From assembly GCA_033398695.1 (NCBI GenBank), contig CM065812.1, positions 136,530,858 through 136,594,857 on the forward strand: 64,000 bases of DNA, given 5' to 3'. The notes beneath the pieces were generated by a model. The model saw nothing but the letters and a program-made list of their open reading frames with translations, searched no databases and had not been told where the DNA came from. Positions within the stretch are counted from its first letter, which is position 1; each line of letters begins with the position of its first letter. Source of the stretch: Orobanche coerulescens. Its lineage: Eukaryota > Streptophyta > Magnoliopsida > Lamiales > Orobanchaceae. Shown piece by piece: positions 24,231 through 34,439 of this stretch. Position numbers and translations under genes: made by a program.

Positions 24231-24799
24231 GTGCAACGCCTCACGGGGTGTTTAGCAGCCCTTAATCATTTCATTTCGCGGATCGGAGACAAAAGAAAGC
24301 CTTTCTTCGCCACCATAAAGAATAAAAAATTTGCCTGGAGGAAGTAAAGTCAAATGGCGTTCACCAAAATCAAGGAGTATCTGTCTAACCCCCAAATTTT
24401 GGCAAAACCGATCCCCGACGAGAAGCTGTTCCTTTACCTGGCAGCCTCGGAGGTAGCGCTGAGCGCGGTATTAGTGCGAGCAGAGGGATAAATGCACTTG
24501 CCGATCTACTTCGTTAGTCAAGCGCTACACGATGCGGAGACACGTTACACGCCTCTGTAGAAGCTCGCCTACGCACTTGTCATGAGTGTTCGCAAGCTGA
24601 GAGCCTATTTCTTCGAACACCAGGTGGAGGTTCTGACGACTCTCCATCTAAGGCAAGTTCTGCACTGGCCAGACACCAACAGGCGACTCCTCAAGTGGTC
24701 ACTGGAGATTGCCCAATACAGTGTCACGTATGCTCCTCGCACGGCGATCAAGGGCCAAGCGCTGTCGGATTTTGTGGTGGAATTAACTTCCCGCCTAGA
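24231..24799 (+). pseudogene. Tat1 first RNase H (RT-linked, degraded)
   Basis: The segment reads RLTGCLAALNHFISRIGDKR, later FLYLAASEVALSAVLVRAEG and a final FEHQVEVLTTLHLRQVL, the RT-linked RNase H-like region of gypsy elements. At least three stop codons fall in it (after FAWRK, after RAEG and after YTPL). In Tat elements this first RNase H is often reduced while a second one takes over. Confidence 0.8.
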
Positions 24800-25440
24800 C
24801 CGACCCAAGTCGGTCGTCCCGCCTGGAAACTGTTCGTAGATGGCTCGTCGACCAGCTCGCGAGCGGGGGCAGGGATTGTCCTCATCAGCCCCAATGGACA
24901 GAGTTTCAAAAATGCTATACGTTTTGATTTCCGAGTGACCAACAATGAAGCCGAGTACGAAGCCTTATTAGGCGGGCTCGATATAGCGCTCGCCATGGGC
25001 GTTCGTTGCCTTCACATCTTCATGTACTCCCTCTTGGTCGTGAATCAAGTCAAGGGAGAATATGAGGCACGCTGCGAACAGATGATCAAATATCAAGAGT
25101 TGGTCGCCGAAATGTGCACAAATTTTGAAGAAGTGTTGATCGAGCAAATCCTGAGAGAGCACAACTCCCAGGCTGATGCCCTATCCAAACTCGCATCGTC
25201 GGATGGGGCAGCGGATTTCTCTAACATCCAAATCACGAAGTTGGCGAGATTGGCAATCGACAAAAGCTTGGTCGCCACAGTTGCCATCGCCGAAGAGAAC
25301 TGGATGACTCCGTTCATTGAATACTTGAAGGACGGAACGGTTCCCACAGATCAGGTCAAGGCTCATCAGCTCCAGCTCCGAGGAACCAGATACACCCTGT
25401 TGGACGACCGGCTTTACAAGCGAGCTTTCAGCCTTCCTCT
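24800..25440 (+). pseudogene. Tat1 second RNase H (archaeal-type)
   Basis: After a frame change near 24800 an open frame encodes WKLFVDGSSTSSRAGAGIVL (catalytic Asp), TNNEAEYEALLGGLDIALAM (Glu) and LREHNSQADALSKLAS (final Asp region). This is an archaeal-type RNase H, the second RNase H that marks the Tat group. The second catalytic Asp motif, normally near V-SDS-L-V-NQ, reads FMYSLLVVNQVKGEY, so that aspartate is replaced. The enzyme would remove the RNA strand and the primers. Confidence 0.88.
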
Positions 25441-26471
25441 CCTAAAATGCATTACGCCGGAGGAAGGCCGACTTGTTTTAGCCGAAACCCATGACGGGAT
25501 CTATGGAAATCACGCGGGAGGGCGAGCCCTCATCCACAAGATGACCAGGCAAGGTTTTTTCTAGCCTACCCTGCGAAAGGACGCGATCGTCTACGCCCGA
25601 TCATGTCACAAGTGTCAAATAATGGGCCCGAACATCAAACTCTCCCCCGAGCATCTCACCTCTATGTATAGTCCGTGTCCATTCGCCCAATGGGGCATCG
25701 ACCTCATCGGTCCTTTGCCAACAGCACCGGGGGGATGTAAATTCGCCATCGTGGGGGTCGATTACTTCACGAAATGGGCAGAGGCTAAACCACTCAACAA
25801 GATCGGCCAAGAGCAAGTAATTAAGTTCATTTGGAAAAACATCATCTGCCGTTTCAGTCTACCTCAGGTTATCATCTCCGACAACGGAAAGCAGTTCGAC
25901 GGTTTGGAAGTTATGCAATTCTGTGAGAAATGGGGAATAAAAAAGTTGTTCTCGGCCCCTTACCACCCTCAAACAAACGGGCAGGTAGAGGCTGTAAACA
26001 AGATCCTCAAGCATACGATCAAAGCCAGACTCGAATCCAAGCAAGGACGCTGGGCGAGCGAGCTCCCGAATGTTTTGTGGTCCTACCGAATGACGACAAG
26101 AAATTCAACCGGCGAAACTCCATTCGCCCTATCTTTCGGAACAAAAGCAGTGATCCCATCGGAGATCGCCATCCTCAGCCACCAAACTACGCAACAATTG
26201 ACGAAGACAATGATGTAGCTCGGCGAACACGATCCACAAAAAGAAATCCGAAAAGTTCTTCAATTCAAAGGTCAAAGAAAGGCGATTTCAAGTGGGCGAC
26301 CTAGTCCTCAAGAAGATCCAGGCCCACACGGGAGTATTTGGTCCGAACTGGGAGGGGCCGTTCAGGATATCCAAATGGCTAACCAAAGGAGCCTACGAGC
26401 TCCAGCACCCAGACGACACTCCAGACCAATACCCCTGGAACGCCATCCATTTGAAGAAGTATTATCAGTAG
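25441..26471 (+). pseudogene. Tat1 integrase (broken by a stop and a frameshift)
   Basis: The zinc domain starts with the HHCC pattern in THDGIYGNHAGGRALIHK and SCHKCQ; a TAG at 25562 lies between them, where the family has Trp. The core domain has GIDLIGPLPT (Asp), VIISDNGKQFDG (Asp) and HPQTNGQVEAVNKILK (Glu), a complete D,D-35-E triad. After a frameshift near 26190 the C-terminal domain continues with RRFQVGDLVLKKIQ and the frame ends at 26471 with AIHLKKYYQ. No chromodomain is present, as expected for Tat. Integrase joins the element DNA to the host chromosome. Confidence 0.9.
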
Positions 26472-27206
26472 AAACACCCTGTATTCATTTACTTAATGTG
26501 CAAAGTGCTTAATGAGATTTTCCAATTCTCCCCAAGTGATTTGCCTCGGCAAAAACAAACCAAAGGCTACTGCCTGAGCAATGCCTTCAAAATGAGGATG
26601 ACTCGCTCGCCCTCTAAAGTTCGTCATCTAACATGATGGACCGAGGCAAGCGATCGCCACCCCCAGCACAACGTATACCGTCGAGGATCGCCATCCGACA
26701 TGACGATCACAGGTAGAAAAGTGCAGCCATGTTTGTGGAGGTCGATGGAACCGACATCCCATCCATGCAAGGTTCCTTTGGGCAGAGATAGCTTGCCCTT
26801 TCGTTTAAATACGAGGCGGGCGTAGCCGAAGGACCCTCCAAAACAGATCTGTTGACTCGCTCGCCCACCCTCAAAGGTCTATTATCTAACATGGTGGGCC
26901 CAGATAATGCGACGCGTCCCACCCCCCGTCACAACGTATGCCCTCAAAGGTCCGTCATCTAACATGTCGGTCCCAGGCAGAAAAGTGCTAACAAGCCATG
27001 GTCGCGAAGTCGATTAATCCGACGGCGCCCCGTGCAAGGACTCCTCCAGGCTGAGATCGTCCACCTCATTGCTACAGTGCGAGGCAAAAACGTAGCCTAT
27101 GGAGGACCCTCACAATTAAGTGAGTCGCGAGACGTAAACCATCAGACGGAATGTTGCTCGCACACAAGACATGGTCGCAGAGGTCGGTTCCATCGAAGTC
27201 CACGAC
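26472..27206 (+). repeat. Tat1 spacer after integrase, with diverged tandem-like repeats
   Basis: No gene is visible. Related segments recur: tcatctaacatgatggaccg, then ttatctaacatggtgggccc, then tcatctaacatgtcggtccc (near 26623, 26883 and 26957), each preceded by a CTCGCTCGCCC or CCTCAAAGG stretch. A second motif, tgcaaggttcct...gaga, recurs near 26765, 27032 and, after Cop2, at 36462. Tat elements often carry such repeats here. Confidence 0.65.
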
Positions 27207-27211
27207 CGTGC

Positions 27212-29230
27212 TGTTAGGAGTATGCCCACGAATGCCACTCAGAGGATCTTGAGTGAGGACATTGTACTTGTGATTATGTAAATCATTATCATAAGGCAAA
27301 TGAATGTTTCTTTATTTACTGGTAGTTACTGGCATTCCTAACTCGTAACTATACATATAGAAACTAGTCCGTGTATTTGAGAGCAAAACGTTCCACTCCT
27401 TATTGAATGAGGGCGTCGGTACTGGAAAGGTTTATAGCTCAAATACTTAAACGTTCGCAAGTCGATGAAACTTGACTGGGAGTTAAGTTTATGTGAAGAC
27501 TTGTATGACGTGTTCTTTGACATGGAGAGTGCCTGTCGAACACTAATGGTTAGTGGGAGCACACGTTATAGGTATGCTAATTGGATTAGTATACTCGAAC
27601 CGACTCACCCTCGATTCGTCACACGGATTTAACTCCGGGACAGTCAATGACGGAATCGAAAGGTTGAGATAGGTATTCGTGAACCTTCGACTTAAGGATT
27701 TAGTAGGGATATGCTTGTGACGTCAAGATTTTCATTAGATTAGTTCGACCCTGTAAACCGGAAGGTGGGGGTCAACCTCGACGTGCATCTTGACGAGCAG
27801 GTAGCAGGTCCTACTGAATACCAAGATAGAATTCTTTCTCCCGTTAGTGAGCGGGTTATATGTCCTATGCGGTTATTGGCAGATGAGATCATAAGTCTTT
27901 GGCCAAAGCGTTGGAGCTAGTTGTATTGGATACACGAAAACTCGATGATCTCGATTTGCATTAACACATGCATAGAGTCAACTACAGATAAGGTTTGACT
28001 GACTGTGACCCTATAACTTGATCGGGACATGTGAAAGAAGGGTTTATACGTATACTAGTATTCACGACAGAATGGGTCTTGAATGATCCTAATTATTCGT
28101 TCTCAGTTGGGGTACAGTGTAGGCCGCCAGGCTGGCTAGGTGGTGCTACTACTCTTTGGTTCCTCCCATTGCTGACTGAGACGAACCTACCGAGTCGCGC
28201 AATAGGATTGATGACAGAATGAATCTAACTTATTCTATCATTATTAATATTAGATATTGGATATCTAATTTATTGGACATTGGATGTCTAATTAAATTTG
28301 GGACATTAGATGTCTAAATCGATTTATTGGATAAATTGATTTACGGCCTAATGAATTAAATAAATTACTGGGTGATTAATTTAATTCATAAATATAATTA
28401 TTTCTTGGAGAAATTAATTATATTATTATGTACTTGATATGTTTAATTAATTGGATTAATTAATCGATATAAATACATCAGAATGGAATCAGAGTTTATC
28501 TGTTTGGACTCGCGGAAGTCCGAAACGGACCGAACTCCTCCTACCAATAATCATGGTCGCCGCCCCACTTATATGCATGTGTGTGATGACTTGTCCCCAA
28601 TCATGATGTTTGGAATCTCATGTATTGAGGGGACAAGTATCATGCATATGATAGTGTTGGGGATTTTATATTATGAAATGAAAATAAAAGGAAGACTTGA
28701 TCATCCCTCCACTTCACTTGATGCTACGGTTGGTGAGGAAAATAGAGAGAGAAAAGTTCTTCCTCTAAAGTCTTCTTCTTCTTCATTTCATTTTTCTTCT
28801 TGTTTGTTCTTGGAAAAAAAATCAAGAAATCAAAGAGAGATAGTGAGTTATACACTTGGAGTGTTATAATCACAATAGAACAAGCTTCTATAATGTTGTT
28901 CTAGCCGTATCCTTGGAGGATAATGAGATTTAGTCATTCCGGTCATTTCTCCGGCGCGTGGTAAGTAGAGACGCGGTACTTTCGGCGTTGGATCATCCAA
29001 GGGCTTGGAGCGGATTGGATTCATAGAGATCAATCTAAAGCTTGGGGAATAGCTCAAGAGAAGGAATCCATTTAATCAACGGACTACAAGGGTGAGTTTC
29101 TATATCTCTTGTGTTTTCGTTTATTATTCGTATATACGTAGCTCGATCGATCATCGTAGTGATTCGGATTGAATTAATTTTCGTTTTACCGCTTCTGCTG
29201 GGCCTTCGTTTTAGGCACCGAATCCCAACA
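27212..29230 (+). repeat. Cop2 5' LTR
   Basis: It runs from TGTTAGGAGTATG to ACCGAATCCCAACA and matches 34440-36459. A TATA box, tataaatac, lies at 28468. A cluster of short palindromes lies at 28252-28314 and is listed separately. Confidence 0.94.
28252..28314 (+). promoter_or_regulatory. Three spaced palindromes in the Cop2 LTR upstream of the TATA box
   Basis: AGATAT-TGG-ATATCT, GACAT-TGG-ATGTC and GACAT-TAG-ATGTC are centred at 28259, 28282 and 28308, so 23 and 26 bp apart. Each has a 3-base centre. The same cluster, with swaps between the AGATAT and GACAT arms, is in the other LTRs (near 35478-35540, 7063-7105, 52950-52990). Confidence 0.6.
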
Positions 29231-30969
29231 GTGGTATCGGAGCGTAGGTCTTGCGATCGTATATACGATATTGGCATTTGGAATGCTCGATAAGATGGTG
29301 AATGATTTGGAATCATTTGTCATGATCGTGGTATATATTTTTCGTTCGTAATAATTGTATTTTTCGTAAGTTTATGTCTAAATATAAATTTTAATTTCTG
29401 GGAAATATGATTTATATTGGAGATATGAATGTCGGAAAATATTGATATTGGATATCCGGTCGAAAATCTAGCCCCGAATCGTCGTCGGACGACTTTTTGG
29501 TCAAAAGGTGCATTCTGGCCGAGAGTGACTCGACCGTGTCCTGGGTGACTCGGTCGTGTCCGGCAGCCGCTGCCAAAGCACGCTCGGCACCCGACCGTGT
29601 CAGGCGACACGGGTCGTGTCTGGCCGGCAGGCTTACAGAAGTGACTCGACCGTGTCAGGCGACACGGCCGTGTCGGGAAGGAATGTCTAGGACACTGCCG
29701 GCACGACCCGACCGTGTCAGGCCGGCAGGATGCCGGCAGTGACTCGGCCATGACAGGCCATTTTCGCCCCGGCTCGATTTTTCCGTGTATTCTTAAAAAT
29801 TAATCTCCCGCATGTTAGATTGGATTTAATATGATTAAAATTATTTATGGTATTTCATTTTATAAGGGAAATTCGATTAATTGGAATAATTATGGTCGAC
29901 CGAATTATTTTGAATGTTATCATATTACCGATTGTGTGAATCGATTGGATCGGTTCGTATTGTTGATTGGATCAATGTATCTCTACGCTTTCCATTTATA
30001 TAGTATTTATTGGATGAATGCTTTTGAATGGGGATGTGGTTCGTGGACTTAGTTTTGAATCGTTCGTTTTATTCGATTGGGTTGTAAAGGCCGTTTTGAG
30101 CCTATTTATTTTACTAGAAATATTTGTATCTAGGATGCAATTTTCAATGTAAAATTTATATGTAATGACGAAGACCAGAGGAAGATCCATTTCGAGAAGA
30201 CGAAGATTCAAGACGAAGACTTATAATTAGATTACGAAGTTTTTGTTTTCTAGGAACGGTCCATGAACCACATGTTGGTAGCAACTAGGTTGTGAATGGT
30301 TGTTTCATATTGTATGAATGCCACAAATGCGCTTAAATGATTAATGTGTATAGTGTAACGTTAATCGCGAAAATTCTCCCACGACAAACTATTAAGTTTA
30401 TAAGGTTTCAAGGTTTTCCTTCCCTCCATCGAGTTTTCGGGAAATTGAAATACAAACCGGATGTGCTATGCTTCCGAGTTATCGGGGTAGTCATTCGGGG
30501 AGGACGGACAAATTATCGGGAGCGCATTGGATGCCTTCGGTTGGAGCAAATTTTATACCTAGAAACCTGATAGGTTGCCGGATAAGATTCAATTGTGAAA
30601 CTGATTTGCGTCGATGGTATAAACTTAACTTGTTCACGAACCATAGAAACCATATAGGTTGAGGGGAGTGAACAAGGGGAAAAAGAGATCGAATCATCCA
30701 TTAGATGGGTTGGTATTGGACACCACTTTATAAAAATTAATAGACTAGAAACCTGTTCGGTTGCCCTCTATTAAGATTTATAAAGAACTCGATCACCACT
30801 ATGAAGTAGAGCGACAATACTTCCGGATTTCACATAGGAGTGTGTTATTCCGATAAAAATAGTGGGAGCTGGGTAACAAGAATAGAAAAGACCTTAATTC
30901 TATACTCAGAACATAGTTAAACAAGTCACTAATTAATCTGTCATACTTAATGCAGACAGAACTCTCAAT
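29231..30969 (+). other. Cop2 primer site and untranslated leader
   Basis: The sequence after the LTR, gtggtatcggagcg, matches the initiator-Met-tRNA primer pattern TGGTATCAGAGC with one change. A leader of about 1.7 kb follows up to the gag ATG at 30970. It holds GC-rich palindrome pairs at 29527-29674. I see no gene in the rest. Confidence 0.85.
29527..29674 (+). repeat. GC-rich palindrome pairs in the Cop2 leader (GACACGGCCGTGTC type)
   Basis: Three pairs of 14-15 bp palindromes or near-palindromes lie at 29527/29547, 29588/29606 and 29643/29661. Pitch within pairs is 18-20 bp; between pairs it is 55-61 bp. The best copy is GACACGGCCGTGTC at 29661; most left members read GACTCGACCGTGTC. 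Confidence 0.75.
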
Positions 30970-33020
30970 ATGACAATGAACCCACTCGCAATTATACTCG
31001 AAAAGAACACCTTAATCGAACCTAACTTTGTGGATTGGCTCCGCAACCGGATGATAGTCCTCAGTATAGAGGCACTGGGATACGTCTTAGAGGCGGACAT
31101 TCCGGTGCATCCTGTGCGGACCAGAGCCAATAAAAAAGAGATTGAAAACCACGAAAAGTGGGTTAAGGATGACGTAAAAGTCCGTGCTTAGATGATGGCT
31201 TCTATGTCTAATGAGCTTCAGAGAGCTCATGAGAAAATGACTTCTGCTAGGCAGATTCAATCTCACTTAACCGAACTTTATGGTGAGCACCGCAGAACTG
31301 CTAGATATGAGATATTTAAGCAACTGTTCGGTGTAAGAATGAAGGAAGGTGAGAAGGTTGGGGAACACGTCCTCAAAATGATATCCATGAATTTAAAATG
31401 GATACTTCTCTCCAAACCGACCTTATCCTACAGTCTCTCCCTAAATCTTTCTCACAGTTTGTTATGAACTTCAACTGCAATGAGATTGCATGTAATTTAG
31501 CTGGGCTAATGAACAAACTTGTGACCACTCAGTCTCAAATGAAGCCTCCGCGAATGAAGGAGTCTGCTCTTGTGATTTCTTCTGGACCTCAGAGGTCTAA
31601 AAGTAAGAAGAAAAAGACCGAGAAGCAGGCTGGACCACAAGTTAAGGACCTTAAGGGTAAGGGCAAGGCCTCGATGGTTCCGAAGAGCAAGAAGGAGGAC
31701 ACTTGTCTCAAGTGTGGTGAGCTGGGCCACTGGGTAAGAGACTGTCCAATTCTTCATGGCGCTTCAGGTACAGAACTTTTAGTTTTGGAAACAAATTGTT
31801 CTGCTACTGTATTTTCTACTTCTTCGATACTGGATTCTAGTGCTAGTTCTCATATTTGTACCGTGAATCAAGATCTGGAACAAAGTAGGAAGCTTGGAGC
31901 TAGAGAAGTTATGATCACAGTCGGAAGCGGGCATAGTGTCGAGGCGACCGACATAGGATCACTTCTTTTGGGTTTAGAATCCGGCTTTGTTTTGACTTTA
32001 GAAGATGGCCCGAGGGGCATAAAAACATTGTATCCATTCCGGTCATGGATCGGAAAGGCCTTTTCATTTTTAATTGGTGATGGTTCCTGCAAAATTTATT
32101 TTAGAAATAAACTCGTGGGCACTGCTACATTGTTAAATGGATTGTATCATCTAATCCTCAGTAACAAAGTCGTTGTGAATATTATGACTAGGAAGCGTGG
32201 TAGGGATAAAACCAATCAAGTTTTGAAATGGCATCTTAGACTTGGTCATGTTGGTTAGACCAAGGTTCACAAAATGGAAAAAGATGGACTTATGGGTCCA
32301 TTGGGATCGGATCCCTTTCCTATTTGTGAATCTTGCCTTAAAGGCAAAATGACTAAGTCCCCCTTCGCAGGGACTTTTGAAAGAGCCACTGATAAACTGG
32401 GATTAATCCATACCGACGTTTGTGGTGCTTTGGATGCAGCACGTGACGGATATCAGTATTTCATTACGTTTACAGATGATCATACTAGGTATGGTTATGT
32501 ATACTTAATGAAACGTAAATCCGAGGCCTTTGAGAAATTCCAGGAATTTAAGGCCCTAATCGAGAAACAAACTGGAAATCATATCAAAGCACTTCCGTTG
32601 GACCGAGGTGGCGAGGATATGAGTACGGAGTTTGACAAGTTCCTGAAGGAACATAGAATAGTATCACAACTAACACCTCCAGGCACTCCTCAGTTAAATG
32701 GTGTGTTAGAAAGAAGGAACCAGACCTTGTTGGACATGGTCCGTTCCATGCTAGGCTATACTGACTTACCGATTTACCTGTGGGGGTATACACTCCTGAC
32801 TGCTGCATATATCTTGAACAGATGTCCTTCCAAATCCGTTCCTAAAACTCCACATGAGATGTGGGAGGGCAGGAAACCAAGTCTTAATCACATTAGGATT
32901 TGGGGATGTCCCGCCTATGTCAAGGAGACTAAGGTGGACAAAATGGAAGCGAGGTCCGTGAGGAGACATTTCATTGGATTCCCATCTGAGGCGATGGGTT
33001 ATCTATTCTACATGCCCTAA
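30970..33020 (+). pseudogene. Cop2 gag, protease and integrase (stops and one frameshift)
   Basis: Gag starts at 30970 (MTMNPLAIILEKNTLIEP). A TAG at 31189 replaces a Tyr codon. A frame change near 31395 is followed by the rest of gag and the knuckle CLKCGELGHWVRDCP. The protease site reads SILDSSASSHICTVN, so the catalytic-loop Gly after Asp-Ser is Ser. A TAG at 32256 replaces the Gln in LGHVGQTK. The integrase then keeps CESCLKGKMTKSP, LIHTDVCGALDAA and NGVLERRNQTLLDM, but the second catalytic Asp region is altered to LPLDRGGEDMS. A stop at 33018 ends it. Most stops fit single C-to-T or G-to-A changes. Confidence 0.9.
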
Positions 33021-34439
33021 GATCGAAAGATCGTTGTTGCTTTCCATGCACACTTCGTGGAAGATGAGTTCATTCAGGAAGGCGGAGCAGGTAGAAATAT
33101 TTCTTTGGAAGAATACAATAAAACTCCTCAGGAGACACCTGTGCAAGAAATTGGAACCGAACCTTCTGTAACACAAGTACAACCACCTCGTAGGTCTAGT
33201 AGGGTGTCTCAATTACCTGAGAGGTATAGTTTTATGCACTTGGAGGAACTGGGTTTCCACGAGGTTCCAGGTGATAAACAAGAGACCGACCCGCGACCAA
33301 TGACCTAGCAATGGTGGATGTAGACTCCATGAAATTGACTGTAGCAGTCTTCATATAGTTGGAACCTTCGTTTTAACGAGACAGTCAAAGAGTTTGACTT
33401 CGTGCAAAATGAAGAGGAACCTTGTGTATACAAGAGGGTTAGTGGGAGCAAGATCACATTCATAGTACTATATGTAGATGACATTCTACTGATAGGAAAT
33501 GATGTGGGAATGCTCAGTTTTATGAAAGCTTGGCTTTCGAGTAATTTCTCCATGAAAGACTTGGGAGAAGAAACCTATATTCTTGTGATTCGACTCTACT
33601 GGGATAGATCGAAGAGAATGATAAGTTTTTCCCAAGCCCTCTATATAGATAAAATCTTAAAGCGATTTACGATGGATTACTCTAAAAGAGGGTTCCTACC
33701 GATGCGACATGGAATACAACTCTCCTAGAAGATGTGTCCTCTGGGTGAGGAACAACGAAAGGAAATGAGTAATATACCATATGCTTCAGAATTTGGGTAC
33801 CCTTATATATTTTATTGTGTACGAGACCTGACATTGCGCATGCTGGGAGCGTGGTAAGTAGTTTTCGGGCTAACCCAGTTCAGGAACATTAGACCACCGT
33901 AAAGAACGTTCTCAAGTACTTTAGAAGGACTAGAGAGCTGGTTCTTATATATGGCGGTGGAGAACTAAATGTGATGGGATTCACTGTATTGGACTTCCAA
34001 GGACAGAAAGACGATTCTATGTCTACTTCTGGCTACATTTACTCTTAATGGAGGAGCAGTATCTTAGTATAGTGCCAAGTATAGCGCGACTGCTGGTTCC
34101 ACCCATTAGGCTGAGTATAAAGCGGCCTCGGAGGCCTCTAAAGGAAGAATTAAGAAGTTACTGGGTAAACTTCACATGACACCTTGTGCTGCGCTGCCAG
34201 AGCGGTAGCACAGGCCTAGGAGCCGAGGTTTCATAATAGTACAAAACATATTGAGAGAGAGTATCATCTCATGAGAGAATTCGTTCGCAAAGAGATACAT
34301 TGTGCTGCATAGAGTAGAGTCAGCCGACTACGTCGCTGATCCACTGACCAAGCCACATTCTCAGATTAGCTTGGAGCATAATCTAGAGAACATGGGTATT
34401 AGATACCATAGTGTATGGCATTGAGTGCAAGTGGGAGAT
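33021..34439 (+). pseudogene. Cop2 RT and RNase H remnant with the shared deletion
   Basis: After FLEDEFIQ-like sequence (33060) and the linker ending near 33308, about 415 bp of RT are missing: the text passes from gtagactcc to gactgtagcag at about 33330-33345. The RT then resumes and keeps the catalytic YVDD box in LYVDDILLIGNDVGML and SSNFSMKDLGEETYIL. The segment 33729-34439 is a degraded RNase H; it ends near ggcattgagtgcaagtggga, the polypurine tract, just before the 3' LTR. The fingers and palm half of the RT is lost, so it cannot work. Confidence 0.88.

Noticed and set aside
28483..28869. 128-residue frame in the Cop2 LTR, with a related 197-residue frame at 35711-36304
   Set aside because: Both are the same LTR segment; the frame is not kept in Cop1 or Cop3 LTRs, so it is not a conserved gene.
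29320..29751. Cys/Arg-rich frames in the Cop2 leader
   Set aside because: They translate the GACACGGCCGTGTC repeats and are not shared in frame with Cop1 or Cop3.
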